DNA of 64,000 nucleotides from an uncultured bacterium (GCA_937899715.1 CALCNX010000125.1:7667-71666), one strand, 5' to 3'; counted from the stretch's first letter, positions 17,749 to 28,500 are shown. Program-made: numbers and translations. Notes: a model not told the origin generated them from the sequence alone.

Positions 17749-18417
17749 ATGCGGAGCGCTTTGCCAAGCAGAAAAATTGCTCTGGCATTCTTGCTTCTGC
17801 TTGTCGGTTCTTTTGTGCGTCTTCAGGCACAGGATTGCCAAAGCCAGCTCAACCGCATGACCGAACTGGTCAACAAATCAGCAAAAGATATTGACAATCT
17901 CAAGAAGGAAAATGCCGAACAAGACCGTACTCTCAAGCGCCTCAAAACAACGCTGACCGACCGCGACAAGCAAATTGATTCGCTCATAGCAGACCTCGCT
18001 GCGCGCAAAGTAGATTTTGCCACGCTCACGAACACGGCTAACACGCTCACTGCCACGCTCGCTCTTCGGCGCACGGAGATTCAGCAGCGCGATAGCATCA
18101 TTGCGGCGCAAAAAGCTTCGATTGCCGCACTGAACAAAGACGTACAAGACCGCACCTATGATGCCGACGGTCTCCGCATGGAACTCACAGCCACACAAAA
18201 AGACCTTGCTATCAAAAATGAATACATTGTCGCCCTCAAAAGCGATATTGAGTTCAAGCGCAAAGAACTCACCACACAAAGCGAACTTCTGGCAAGCATC
18301 AGCAAAGAAGCCGTTCAAACGCTCCGGCGTGATGTGGACTCATTGAAAAAAGAACTTTCTCTCTTGCGCGGGGGGGATGTCGGTGGAGCAAAATTGCAAC
18401 CGAAAGCAGGGAAATAA
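17749..18417 (+). CDS. Exported coiled-coil protein
   Basis: 222 residues from the ATG at 17749 (MRSALPSRKIALAFLLLLVG), which gives a standard signal peptide ending LQAQ; earlier in-frame ATGs add sequence that does not look like a signal peptide. From about residue 35 to 210 the protein is almost continuous heptad repeat (for example LTDRDKQIDSLIADLAARK), so a long coiled coil. The tail is short and basic. No enzymatic motif. It is probably periplasmic and structural. It diverges from the amylase gene across 235 nt. Confidence 0.7.
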   Translation: MRSALPSRKIALAFLLLLVGSFVRLQAQDCQSQLNRMTELVNKSAKDIDNLKKENAEQDRTLKRLKTTLTDRDKQIDSLIADLAARKVDFATLTNTANTLTATLALRRTEIQQRDSIIAAQKASIAALNKDVQDRTYDADGLRMELTATQKDLAIKNEYIVALKSDIEFKRKELTTQSELLASISKEAVQTLRRDVDSLKKELSLLRGGDVGGAKLQPKAGK

Positions 18418-18431
18418 TTCGGTTAGGGAAC

Positions 18432-18462
18432 TTGTCGAATCCCGTCATTTTCAATATCTTTG
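18432..18462 (+). promoter_or_regulatory. Bacteroidota-type promoter for the TIG/T9SS gene
   Basis: TTG at 18432-18434, 20-nt spacer, TATCTTTG at 18455-18462. The predicted start near 18469 leaves a leader of about 125 nt before the gene at 18594. Confidence 0.6.
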
Positions 18463-18593
18463 TGTTCGCTGCCAAAGGTACGCAGTCTCGTGCTTCGAGC
18501 AATAGGAAGCAAAGGTGAGATTGCGCTTCTGGTCAAAGAAGCCCGGACAACGCGCAATGACGATTCTGTGCAATCCCTCAATCATAAGCAACT

Positions 18594-20018
18594 ATGCGAC
18601 TCACACGACTTCTCTTTTGTGCGCTGCTTTCGTGCACTTCCTTCGTTAGTCTTTACGCGCAGAGCACGACCACCGCAACAGTCTTGCGCCCTTACATCAC
18701 GAGAATTTCGCCTGAAAGTCTGCTCACAGGCGCAGACTCTACCGTGCTGACCATAAACGGCAAATGCTTCCAACGCGGTGCGGCAGTCTATTTCAATGCC
18801 CGCAAGCTAACAAACGTGCGCATTGACGGAGATTCAGTGATAGTGGCTGTTGTTCCGGGGGAATTGACGGTCAACGCTGATGTAGCGGTTTTGCTGGTGG
18901 AGAATCCTGATGAAACGAGAATTGGAATGAGGGTATGGGTGCGCCATATCTGTGATATTGAGCTTCCGTTGCGACCTCGTATTACTCCTTATACTACGAA
19001 CGCAACTATGCAAGCGTTTAGGCTCACAATAGCAAATGGTGCCATTCAAGACTTCAAACCAAACTCACGGTTATTTCTGAGTGGCACTCCACTTACAATT
19101 ATCCGCAATGACGGGAGAACCCTTATCGCTGATGTCCCTGCAACACTGAATACCGTTGGGACATACGCTTTACAACTCGTTCCGGAGAACGTTTGTTTCA
19201 ACCAGATATACACCATAAGCCTTTGGGCACAAGCACCAGCCATTACGAGAGTAAACCCAATTTTCTTTCCTCCAAACGGCGGAAATATCACTATTACAGG
19301 GGTAAATTTTTCAACATTAGCCACTGTCAGGCTTGGAAGCACAACCCTAGCAATTGTGAGCATCTCTGAGACTAGGATTGTTGCTATTTCTCCACCTGTA
19401 GGATATCGTCTTTTCACAACACTCTCTGTAACAAATCCTGATGGGCAGATTGCCACACAGACGCTGGGTTATATTATTGATCCTAATGACCAGCAAGCTC
19501 CAACCATTACACGTTTGACTCCTAGTGTTGTATGCAAAAACACTCAAACAAATGTGACTATCACAGGCACAAATTTTATAGAGGGAGTAAGAGTATTGTT
19601 AGGCTCTTTGCCTCTTGCAATAGTAAGTAGCAGCACAAATCAAATAATTATCACAGTTCCTGAAAATATTCCTTTAGCACCTTATTTATTAAGCGTAATC
19701 AATCCCGACGGACAGTATGCTACACAATTTCTACCATTAACTTGTGTTGGTGTTAATGTGTATGATACTGTTAGCCTTGTTTCTCCCAACCCCGTCACCA
19801 CAGCCCTCACGCTCGAAACCACACTCGACCGCGCAGCCACACTCACGCTCACGCTGCGAAATATCTTGGGCGAAGCCGTGCTGCAAGAGCGACACACTGC
19901 CGCTTCGGGGCGGTTTGCTACCACGCTGGATGTGAGCACCCTTGCTAACGGCATATATCTGCTGGAAGTGAGCGATGGTGCGGGCGGGCGCTGGGTGCAG
20001 AAGGTCGTCAAATACTAA
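18594..20018 (+). CDS. IPT/TIG-domain secreted protein with T9SS sorting domain (copy 1)
   Basis: 474 residues. A signal peptide (ends LYAQ) is followed by about four Ig-like IPT/TIG units, recognisable from repeats such as ITRISPESLLTGADS, ITRVNPIFFPPNGGN and ITRLTPSVVCKN. The last 80 residues form a type A type IX secretion C-terminal domain: VSPNPVTTALTLE, then ILGEAVLQ, then ANGIYLLEVSDGAGGRW, ending VQKVVKY. It is therefore likely secreted and surface-attached. The N-terminal 115 residues and the sorting domain are almost identical to those of the gene at 29424-30605, while the centre has diverged. rnhA starts 23 nt downstream. Confidence 0.9.
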   Translation: MRLTRLLFCALLSCTSFVSLYAQSTTTATVLRPYITRISPESLLTGADSTVLTINGKCFQRGAAVYFNARKLTNVRIDGDSVIVAVVPGELTVNADVAVLLVENPDETRIGMRVWVRHICDIELPLRPRITPYTTNATMQAFRLTIANGAIQDFKPNSRLFLSGTPLTIIRNDGRTLIADVPATLNTVGTYALQLVPENVCFNQIYTISLWAQAPAITRVNPIFFPPNGGNITITGVNFSTLATVRLGSTTLAIVSISETRIVAISPPVGYRLFTTLSVTNPDGQIATQTLGYIIDPNDQQAPTITRLTPSVVCKNTQTNVTITGTNFIEGVRVLLGSLPLAIVSSSTNQIIITVPENIPLAPYLLSVINPDGQYATQFLPLTCVGVNVYDTVSLVSPNPVTTALTLETTLDRAATLTLTLRNILGEAVLQERHTAASGRFATTLDVSTLANGIYLLEVSDGAGGRWVQKVVKY

Positions 20019-20041
20019 TAATTCCTACAATCAAGCACACA

Positions 20042-20515
20042 ATGAAACAAACAGTCATCATGTACACCGACGGTGCGTGTAGCGGTAACCCCGGTCCGGG
20101 CGGCTACAGCGCCGTGCTGATAGCGGGCAAGCACCGCAAAGAGCTTTCCGCCGGCTTCCGTAAGACCACAAATAACCGCATGGAACTTCTGGGCGCTATC
20201 ACGGGGCTGGAAGCACTCACACGCCCCTGCAAGGTGCATCTGCACACGGACTCGGCGTATATCGTGAACGCTATCAATAAAGGCTGGGCAGTGCGCTGGC
20301 GCTCGCAAGGCTGGATGCGAAACAAAAAAGATGCTGCGGAGAATCCTGATTTATGGGAGCGACTACTGGCGCTCATAGACAAGCACGAGGTAGATTTCGT
20401 CTGGGTGCGTGGTCATGCGGGCAATGTGGAGAACGAGCGAGCTGACCGTCTGGCAGTAGCAGCGTCGCAGGCGATGGATATTGGCGTAGATGAAGAATAT
20501 GAGCGGCGGGGGTGA
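20042..20515 (+). CDS. rnhA: Ribonuclease HI
   Basis: Degrades the RNA strand of RNA-DNA hybrids (primers, R-loops). 157 residues, normal length. All catalytic residues are in register with the E. coli enzyme: D10 (YTDGACSGNPG), E48 (NNRMELL), D70 (HTDSAYI), H125 (WVRGHAG) and D135 (NERADRLA). The basic handle region with KGWAVRWRSQGW is present. The gene follows the TIG/T9SS gene by 23 nt. A second copy of its first 48 nt sits at 29240-29287 beside the other TIG gene. Confidence 0.97.
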   Translation: MKQTVIMYTDGACSGNPGPGGYSAVLIAGKHRKELSAGFRKTTNNRMELLGAITGLEALTRPCKVHLHTDSAYIVNAINKGWAVRWRSQGWMRNKKDAAENPDLWERLLALIDKHEVDFVWVRGHAGNVENERADRLAVAASQAMDIGVDEEYERRG

Positions 20516-20653
20516 GAGGAAAATCAATGCTCCTCTTCTTCGCTCTGAGCGAAAAACACTAACAAACAGGCTCTTTTTTGCGTTTTTGGTAAAAATGTAA
20601 TCGCATGACAGATTGGAGTTTAATACGTTTTTTTAGGAAATGGCGAAAAAAAC

Positions 20654-20684
20654 TTGTTTTTGATGTGCTATCAGTGTAAGTTTG
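20654..20684 (+). promoter_or_regulatory. Bacteroidota-type promoter of the candidate RNA upstream of obgE
   Basis: TTG at 20654-20656, 20-nt spacer, TAAGTTTG at 20677-20684, a full match to TTG-N18-21-TAnnTTTG. The predicted start is near 20691. It lies in the non-coding gap between rnhA and obgE. Confidence 0.6.
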
Positions 20685-20690
20685 TTGTTA

Positions 20691-20876
20691 GGTGTAAGAC
20701 AGCACTAAACACTAGGTATTGAGAAAACGTTCCCAAAGATTTGAAAAAAATCTCCCTAGGTGTTCAAAAAGAAAATTTATCGAACATTCTTAGCAAAATC
20801 CTTTCGTTGTGGTGGTGAAAGGTGAGTAGGGGAGTGCCTCTTGATGAGTGGTGACATCGAGAGGCATCTCAGTTTT
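20691..20876 (+). ncRNA. Candidate structured RNA or obgE leader
   Basis: The 549-nt gap between rnhA and obgE has no plausible ORF but has a strong promoter at 20654-20684 and stem-loops in series. H1 pairs AACACTAGG (20708-20716) with CCTAG-G-TGTT (20755-20764, one bulge), with an internal AGATTT/AAATCT stem. H2 pairs TGTTC (20761-20765) with GAACA (20782-20786). H3 pairs CCTTTC with GAAAGG (20800-20822). H4 (20832-20870) is a long hairpin before a T run. H1 and H2 compete for 20761-20764. No known RNA family is recognised. It could be a free RNA of about 185 nt or an attenuating leader; 20877-21064 shows nothing further. Confidence 0.5.
20832..20876 (+). terminator. Hairpin terminator ending the candidate RNA
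   Basis: GAGTGCCTCTTGATG (20832-20846) pairs with CATCGAGAGGCATCTC (20855-20870) through about 14 pairs with one wobble and one bulge, followed by AGTTTTTAGG. The T run is short (five), so termination may be partial. Confidence 0.55.
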
Positions 20877-21064
20877 TAGGGGTTCCGATGCCTTACAAAC
20901 AAGAGTTGCACTGCTTTCCCCGCCGCTTATAGCACCAAATATCTGCCACCTCCCGCCGTCTATACCACCAAACCCACAACTTGTGCTCTACATTCTCTGT
21001 GCTTACAGGCTGTACTGACAGGTTCGTTTGATGTCCATGTTTTTCCTTACTATTTCTCTCGTTT

Positions 21065-22090
21065 ATGTTTGTTGACCGCGCAGTCATTCATATTGCTTCC
21101 GGGAACGGTGGCAAAGGTGTTGTTAGTTTTCGTCGTGAAAAATTTGCTCCTATGGGCGGTCCCAATGGTGGAAACGGTGGCAAAGGCGGCGATATTATTT
21201 TTCGTGCCAATCCAAATATGACCACCCTTCTGGATTTTCGCTATAAACAGCACTACGCCGCCAAACCAGGTGCGGACGGTGCAACTTCTAATTGGACGGG
21301 TAAAAGCGCTAAAAACGTCGTTGTACAAGTACCGTGTGGAACGCTCATATACGATGCCGATACCGACGAACTTCTCGCCGACCTCACCACTGCTGACCAA
21401 GAAGTAGTTCTTCTGCATGGCGGCAGAGGCGGACGGGGAAATGCGGAGTTTGCCACCGCTACCAATCAAGCACCGCGTCATGCCGAGCCGGGCGAGCCGG
21501 GCGAAGAAAAGAAAATTCGTCTGGAACTCAAGCTCATTGCGGATGTCGGCTTGGTGGGCTTCCCCAATGCTGGTAAATCAACGCTTATTGCTTCTATCTC
21601 TGCGGCACGTCCGAAAATTGCTGATTATCCCTTCACGACGCTCATTCCCAATTTAGGTATCGTCTCGCTGCACAACGACCCCACGCACGCACGCAACGAG
21701 AATTTCTGCGTTGCCGATATTCCGGGCTTGATAGAAGGTGCGCACGAAGGACGTGGGCTGGGATTCCAGTTCTTGCGCCACGTCGAGCGAACACAGGTAC
21801 TTGTCTTTCTACTCGACCCCACGGCTGAAATTGCTCCCAAAGACCAATTCAAAATGCTCCGCAAAGAACTGAAACTTTTTAATTCTGAGCTTGACCGCAA
21901 AGAGCGTATTATCTGCGTCAGCAAGGCAGATTCGCTTACCGAAGAGCAGCGCAACGACCTTGCCAAACTCAAGTTTCGCGGTGAAAAACCTGTGCGAATT
22001 ATCTCCGGCGTTTCGGGCGAGCATCTGGACGAATTAAAGCACCAAATGTGGAATGCACTGCAAGCCTCGCGGGAGCAGCTACAAAGCTGA
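21065..22090 (+). CDS. obgE: Obg-family GTPase (ribosome assembly, stress response)
   Basis: Essential GTPase that binds the 50S subunit late in assembly. 341 residues. The glycine-rich Obg fold spans residues 1-158 (GNGGKGVVSFRREKF, GGPNGGNGGKGGD, GGRGGRGNAEFATATNQ). The G domain has P loop GFPNAGKST (K171), switch I with the Obg-specific YPFTTLIPNLG, and G3 DIPGLIEGAHEGRGLG. G4 reads SKAD in place of the common NKxD. The protein ends soon after the G domain, as in short Obg variants without a TGS-like tail. It lies downstream of the structured non-coding stretch. Confidence 0.97.
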   Translation: MFVDRAVIHIASGNGGKGVVSFRREKFAPMGGPNGGNGGKGGDIIFRANPNMTTLLDFRYKQHYAAKPGADGATSNWTGKSAKNVVVQVPCGTLIYDADTDELLADLTTADQEVVLLHGGRGGRGNAEFATATNQAPRHAEPGEPGEEKKIRLELKLIADVGLVGFPNAGKSTLIASISAARPKIADYPFTTLIPNLGIVSLHNDPTHARNENFCVADIPGLIEGAHEGRGLGFQFLRHVERTQVLVFLLDPTAEIAPKDQFKMLRKELKLFNSELDRKERIICVSKADSLTEEQRNDLAKLKFRGEKPVRIISGVSGEHLDELKHQMWNALQASREQLQS

Positions 22091-22141
22091 TTCTCAATGA
22101 ATTTATTGCAGTCAAATTTCCTGTAATTCATTCTCCGTAGT

Positions 22142-22669
22142 ATGAACGTAGCTGATTACGCGATACCTGTCGCTATTCTTGGAATTGCACTTTCGGTTTA
22201 CCTTGCTGTTTACTATCGTTATGCACAGGCTCTCAAAGCGCTTGGCGATAATACACGCCGACTGCTCCTCTTTACAAAGACCAGTAAAAGATTGGAGTGG
22301 TTCTTGCTTGTTGCAGTCCTCGTGTGGATAGGCATAGCCATTACAATAGGTGTGCAGCGAGGATGGAAAGCAGCTTTACCGATAACAATTCAAATCTCTG
22401 TATGGCTGATGTTTAGCGGTACGCAGAGCATTTCAAGACGCTTTTGGGTGGGCGCGAACGGGTTTGTTTATCTGAACACGTTCACATCGTGGACGAATGT
22501 AGATGCACTCGTCTGGGATAATGACGTTCAGCAACAGCAATGGGGCGTAACGCTGCGATACCGCACCAAAGGACAAGTACCAAAAACACTGAAACTCTGG
22601 ATTCCCCGCAACAAAAAGCCGGACTACGAACACATTTTTGCGTCGTACTCCGGCATATCGTTGTCATAG
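22142..22669 (+). CDS. Membrane protein with soluble C-terminal domain, unknown function
   Basis: 175 residues. Hydrophobic segments at about 7-26, 54-74 and 79-96 predict two or three membrane helices. The C-terminal 75 residues are soluble and beta-rich with many Trp, and the stretch FVYLNTFTSWTNVDALVW resembles the membrane-associated PH-like domains of small bacterial membrane proteins. It follows obgE by 51 nt on the same strand and ends 7 nt before the convergent AsmA-family gene. Function unknown. Confidence 0.65.
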   Translation: MNVADYAIPVAILGIALSVYLAVYYRYAQALKALGDNTRRLLLFTKTSKRLEWFLLVAVLVWIGIAITIGVQRGWKAALPITIQISVWLMFSGTQSISRRFWVGANGFVYLNTFTSWTNVDALVWDNDVQQQQWGVTLRYRTKGQVPKTLKLWIPRNKKPDYEHIFASYSGISLS

Positions 22670-22676
22670 CTTCAGG

Positions 22677-25319
22677 TTACTTCTTGGTCGTATCTTTCTT
22701 CCCGAATATATCGAATGGAAGTCGTTTCTTGAGTTCGTCTTTGGCTTTTTGTTCCAGTTCTTTTGCCTTACGGTCTGCTTCTTGTTTGGCTTTGTCTTCT
22801 AATTCTTTTGTACGTTTGTCGGCTTCATCTTTCAGTTTTTGCTGTGCTTTTTGGATTTCCTCCTCAGCACGACGTTTTGCTTCTTCCTGTGCAGCGTCCA
22901 AGACCTGCTGCCCTACATTCTGTGAGCCTTGCAGCGAGGGCTGAATGATAGGATTTTCTAGTGTGCCGGTGATATGAACCGTAACGGGAATCGTCTTGGG
23001 CTTCAGCGCCGTCAGGTTCACACCGCCGATATTACCAAGTGCATCGAAAGCAGGTCCCGTGAGTTTATCGCCCGGGAGCACCAAATTGACCGTGTAGTCA
23101 ATAGATTTGTCCAGACCGTTCGAGCCTTCGATAGTAACATCTATTCCGGCAATTTTTGTTTTGAACGGCTTCAGGTAAAATCGTCCGTCCTTGATTTCAT
23201 AGAATGCTGCGATTTTGGAGAGCGTTGGATTGCGCAGAGGCTCGAATTTGAGCGCATCGGCAATGGCGTTGATGGGCTTGAAGTCTTCCAATTTGAGAAT
23301 GGCGATATTAATGCCGCCATCGCTCAGGAACGTGCTCCAAACAGGTTTCATTGTGCCGTCAAGGTCGGTTGCCAGTTTGACCTTGAGGGCGATATTTCCT
23401 TGCAAATGCTGTGCGAAGGGCACAAATTCTTGCACTGTGACAAATTTTTCATACAATGCCTTAATGCCGACATCGGTCAGTTGCAAGTTAAAATCCGTTT
23501 TGGGTTGGAGCGGGTTTTGTGTGTTATAGGAGCCACTTGCCAGCATCTTTGCGCCTAAGAGTTTCACGCCGAGATTTTCAAAGCGCAGCACCTTTTCTCG
23601 AAGCGTCATCGTGCCTTGTGCGTCCTGCATATCCAGATTGGAGAAAATGACGCGCTTCATGGCAGCTTGCATAGTAAAATCTATGTTGGCAGGAAGCGCG
23701 ACGCTACTGACGGTGGTGTCGGGTTTGGTGCTTGCTGTGGGCTTTTTGGCGGAATCACTTTTCATCCACGGGTTCACGTCGAAGTACGTGGACGTAAGGC
23801 GCAGAGAACCTTTGAGCAAGTCGTCATAGAGCGCATATCCAATCACGTTTTCCAACTGTCCTTCCAGCGCTATATCACTTTTGCCAAGTGTGATGCGGCA
23901 GTTAGAAAGCGCAGCTTTCTGCGGGCTGAAAGTAAGCGTGGCAGAGGGAACGGCGACTTTTTCCGGCAGGCTGTCGGATGCGTACTCGAAGCTCTCCACG
24001 CTTGCTGTGCCGGAGAGCGAAAGATTTTGATATTCTTTATTTTTCACCGACGACATTGTACCGCGAAACGCCACGTCCATCACGGCAACACCACTTTTAA
24101 TCTTGTTTAGCTGCTCCGATTCCACCAGTTGTTTCACGTCGGCGGCATTCACACGCCCTTTTATCGAAGCCGTTACGTTCGGGTCGGAAATGGGAGTGCG
24201 GACTTCAAGCGTCATATCAAAGGGGTTTCCGGCAAGAAGCAGCGAGAGCTGGCGAATGGTGATGATGGCGTTGTCAAGACCGCCACCGGGGCTTTGTGCT
24301 TGGAAATCCAGCATAACGGCTTTGAGCGCGGCAGGCAGCTTGGGGTGGTCAGCCATACCGTTCTGCACGGTTGCCCGCACATCGAATGCCGGATAGCCTG
24401 CGTCGTTGTACGCACCGCGCACAAAGCCTTGCACATCCGCACTACCACTTGCTTTTAGGTCTTGAAATTTTGCAGAATACATCGCGGGAACCATAGAGAG
24501 AAATGCCTTGAAATCAGCGTTGCGCGTGGCGAATTTGAGATCAAGGTCAATATCGTCGCGCCCGTCGGGAAGCCCCACCGAACCTTCAAAGCCTGCATGA
24601 AGGTCGTTCATCGTCAGTTCGTTTTCTTTGAAGGTATAGACATTGTTTTTCAAATCAACGCCGATTTGCGCTGTAAGGCTTGTTTTCACGGCGTTCATGT
24701 AGGTTGCTCCGCGCTGACGGAAACTCGTAAGTGCATCGGTGCGGGTGATAAGCGTGAAAACATCATTGGCAAAATCGCCACTACCCTCGTGGTTGATATT
24801 CTCCAGTGCAAATTCACGGTCTGCCGCCTCGCTACGGAAGCGAAACGCGCCGTTTTTGATGGAATAATTTTTGAGCGCAAGGTGCATTGATGCTGTATCT
24901 TTCTCGGAAGTTTCTTTGGGGCTTGGCTTGGTAATACGCCAATTTTTAAGACTGTCCGAAATCACGTGCGTAAAGATACGCGGCTCGTCCAGATGAAGCG
25001 CCAGCAGTTTCACCACGCCTTCGCGCACGTAGGCAATCGGCTCGGCAGTAAAGTCTATTTCCTTCGCCGAGAAGAGCGTATCGCCCAGAAACGGTGCGGC
25101 ATTCACGACCGAAACATTCTTCAAAATGACGGTGGCGCTAGGGAAATTTTTAATCAGAGAAATATCCACATCGCTGAAGTTGAGCGTTGCGGTCAGATTT
25201 TGGTTCGCTTTGTCTTTCACAAACTGTACGATACGGTCTTTGAAAAGAAGCGGCACGGCAGCCAGCACTATGACAAAGAGGAGAATGAGAACGACGAGAA
25301 CAGAGAGGAATTTTTTCAT
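22677..25319 (-). CDS. AsmA-family inner-membrane/periplasmic protein
   Basis: 880 residues from the ATG at 25319 (MKKFLSVLVVLILLFVIVL), a single N-terminal membrane anchor; an upstream in-frame ATG at 25370 would bury it. The body is the repetitive beta-groove architecture of AsmA-like proteins. These are thought to carry lipids or influence outer-membrane assembly. The signature is an N-terminal NLTATLNFSDVDISLIKNFP and a C-terminal AsmA_2-like region with DGRFYLKPFKTKIAGIDVTI. The last 70 residues are an unusually long charged coiled coil (EEAKRRAEEEIQKAQQ and repeats). It is divergent from the sensor kinase gene. Confidence 0.88.
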   Translation of the reverse strand: MKKFLSVLVVLILLFVIVLAAVPLLFKDRIVQFVKDKANQNLTATLNFSDVDISLIKNFPSATVILKNVSVVNAAPFLGDTLFSAKEIDFTAEPIAYVREGVVKLLALHLDEPRIFTHVISDSLKNWRITKPSPKETSEKDTASMHLALKNYSIKNGAFRFRSEAADREFALENINHEGSGDFANDVFTLITRTDALTSFRQRGATYMNAVKTSLTAQIGVDLKNNVYTFKENELTMNDLHAGFEGSVGLPDGRDDIDLDLKFATRNADFKAFLSMVPAMYSAKFQDLKASGSADVQGFVRGAYNDAGYPAFDVRATVQNGMADHPKLPAALKAVMLDFQAQSPGGGLDNAIITIRQLSLLLAGNPFDMTLEVRTPISDPNVTASIKGRVNAADVKQLVESEQLNKIKSGVAVMDVAFRGTMSSVKNKEYQNLSLSGTASVESFEYASDSLPEKVAVPSATLTFSPQKAALSNCRITLGKSDIALEGQLENVIGYALYDDLLKGSLRLTSTYFDVNPWMKSDSAKKPTASTKPDTTVSSVALPANIDFTMQAAMKRVIFSNLDMQDAQGTMTLREKVLRFENLGVKLLGAKMLASGSYNTQNPLQPKTDFNLQLTDVGIKALYEKFVTVQEFVPFAQHLQGNIALKVKLATDLDGTMKPVWSTFLSDGGINIAILKLEDFKPINAIADALKFEPLRNPTLSKIAAFYEIKDGRFYLKPFKTKIAGIDVTIEGSNGLDKSIDYTVNLVLPGDKLTGPAFDALGNIGGVNLTALKPKTIPVTVHITGTLENPIIQPSLQGSQNVGQQVLDAAQEEAKRRAEEEIQKAQQKLKDEADKRTKELEDKAKQEADRKAKELEQKAKDELKKRLPFDIFGKKDTTKK

Positions 25320-25527
25320 GGCGCTGCAAGTGGTTTTGAGAATGAAAACAATAATACTCTTCTTTAACACCGAAATTTCGCATTTTCCTTGCAGCTACGC
25401 AACACGTTTTTCAGATTGTGTATGAAATTCTTATCCTTTTTCCGATATTGTGTTTTGATTGGTTGTCTGCGGTATTCTTCGGTTATCAAAACACGATTGC
25501 TGCTTCCACTTATACCATTGAACGGTT

Positions 25528-28500
25528 ATGCGCTTTGTGTTGTGCTTTCTTGTCATGGTCTTGAGCCATTGCCTGTTGTTCGTAGAACATTCTTACGGAC
25601 AAATGCCGCGTGATATAGTAAAATTTGAACGACTGGGACTTGATGAAGGGCTTTCACAAAGCAGTATTTATGCCATTGCGCAAGACCACACGGGGTTTCT
25701 GTGGCTCGCCACACAGGACGGGGTGAACCGTTACGACGGCTACACCTTTCGTACCTTTCGCAATATTCCTGATGATTCCTTGTCTCTGGCGCTTAATTGG
25801 ATAAACGATATTTACATCGCACCATCCGGGCGCGTCTGGGTTGTTACGCGCTCGGCAGTCAATCTTTTTAATCCTATCAAGGAAACATTTGCACCTTTCT
25901 ACTGTATTCCTGCCACCACAAAAACGCATCAAACAGGCATTACCATTTCCTGCTGCCTTGAGGATGCAACGGGTACGCTCTGGGTGGGTACAAGCAGTGG
26001 CTTGGCAAAGGTAACGTTGGAAAAAGGCAGTTTTACGCGGGGAAGCGTTGAATTTTTGGGCGTGTCCGAGGCTGCTCGGCATGGTTTCTCCGGCACGAGC
26101 GTAACGTCTCTGCGGCAGGACAGCACATCGCGCCTGTGGATAGGCACTCCGCAGGGATTGTTTGTGCTGGAGCGTGGTGCGGAGCGGTTTAGGGCTGTGT
26201 CTCTGCCCGGTAACGGTCAGTCGGTACAGTCCGTAAGCGCCTTGTGCGTTGTGAAGACAGCACTTTGGGTAGCTACGAATGAAGGCTTGGTGCGATGCGA
26301 ACTGTCGTCCTCGCCGCGTTTTGATAATAGTTCCGTGCAGTATTTTCATCCCGAAAAAGCCTTTCCTGTCTCGCTTCGCGCTCATAACGCCGTTCTCGAC
26401 ATCAAGCCGGATTCGCATGGAAATCTCTGGTTGCAAATGGCAGCAGGCTTAGTGCTTTTTAACCCACAAACCGCATCTGCACAGGCTTTTCTCAACGACC
26501 CGAACGATGCAACAAGCCTCAGAAGCAATATCATTTCTGCGCTTGCCGAAGACATGAATGGCAGAATGTGGATTGCGACCTTCGGAGGATTGAACCTCTA
26601 CAATCCGCTCCAAAAGAGACTCGCTGCATACCAACACTCTCCTGCTGACCCTAAGAGTCTGGGACACAATTTACTGCGCTCTCTCTATCAAGACCGCAAC
26701 GGCACGATGTGGGTTGGCACGGACAACGGGCTTAATTCGTGGAATCCGGCGCGGTATAAGTTCACATCCTACAAAAGCGAACCTACTGCTGCTGCCATTG
26801 CCGGAAGCCTCTCCAACAGCAGTGTCCGCTCCTTTTTGCCGGATAAACGGCATGGGGTGTGGAACGGCAATCTCTGGATTAGCACCGACAATGGGCTGAA
26901 TTATTTTGACCCTCACACACAACATTGGAAGAATTTTTCTGCACGAGAGGGATTGACCAATCCAGAGATTCGTGCCCAAGCACAAACGCCGGATGGTACG
27001 CTCTGGCTCGGCACAAACGGTGGCGGTCTTGTGCGCTTTGACGGCAAACACTTCACACAGATTGCCTACAACCCCGATGACAGCACCTCTATTGCCAGTA
27101 ATCGTGTTCGCTGGCTGGTGGTGGACAGCACGGGCGGACTCTGGGCAGGATTATTCCTCACGCAGGGTGTACGCGGCACAACGGGCGGGCTCAGCTATCG
27201 TCCAAGCCCATCGTCTTCCGATGCGCAGACGGGTTGGAAACGTTTTCAGACAAATCCTAATGATACTTCTTCGTTAATGAGCAACGAGGTGCGGTGTATT
27301 TATATTGACCCTGCCGACACAAGCGGCAATACGTTCTGGGTTGGCACTCAAGGCACGGGCTTGGAAAAATTTGACCGCAAACAAGGCACGTTTACCCATT
27401 TCAAAAGCGATGCAAAAAATAATAGCACTCTCAGCAGCAACATTATTACTGCTGTTTTCAGAACGTCCAAGGGCGACCTCTGGGTAACAACTGCCGCAGG
27501 ATTAAATCTCTTTCACCCCGAAACACAGTCCTTTACACGCTTTACCATGAAGGATGGCTTGCCGAATGACTTTGTGTATGGCTGCTTGGAGGACGGACAT
27601 GGTAATCTTTGGATGAGCAGTAATAACGGGCTTTCTCGCTTCGACCCGCGCACAAAAACGTTTCAAAACTATGACCGCACGGACGGTCTGCCGGGCAATG
27701 AGTTCAACTCTGGTGCCTTCGCCAAATTACCATCGGGCGAAATGCTTTTTGGCGGACTGGAAGGATTTACCATATTTCATCCGGACAGCATCAAGGATGA
27801 TTCTACGCCGCCTGTGGTCGCAATCACGTGGTTCAATGTGCTCAATAAGCCGCGCACATTTGATAAACCTCTGAACGACTTGGATGAAATCAGGCTTGCG
27901 CACAATGAAAACTTTATTGCGTTTGAATTTGCGGCGCTCGAATTTGTCAATTCTTCGCAAAACCGCTATGCGTACAAACTTGAAGGTGTTGAGGATGACT
28001 GGGTATTTCCCAAGGACAGACGGTATGCGGCATACACCGATTTGGAACCGGGCGAATACACCTTCCGCGTCAAGGCAAGCAATAGCGACGGCATCTGGAA
28101 TGAGACAGACAAATCCATTCGCATCGTGATTTTGCCGCCGTTCTGGGCGACGTGGTGGTTTCGTACTCTGGTGTTTGCGGCGTTGTGTCTGGCGCTCTGG
28201 CTGACGCACATCACCCGTTTGCGCGTTGTACAGCACCGCAACAAGCTCTTGCAAAAACTCGTTCACGAGCGCACCGCCGAACTGGAAGAAAGCAACGCAG
28301 AAATTACTGCCGCCGACGAGGAAATACGCCGCCAAAATGCCGTTTTGGAAGAGCAGACACGCCATATTGAAATGGCAAACAGCGAACTTCAGGAGCGGAA
28401 CATAGAATTGCAAGCGGTCAATGAGCAGTTGGAGGAATACAGCGCTGAAATGAACCGCTTCGGTACAATGCTAGAGGAACAGGCACGCGAGGTAGAGCTT

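Noticed and set aside
27727..28413. 228-codon minus-strand frame inside the sensor kinase
   Set aside because: It covers the Y_Y_Y domain and coiled-coil region of the kinase in antisense; no motif supports it.
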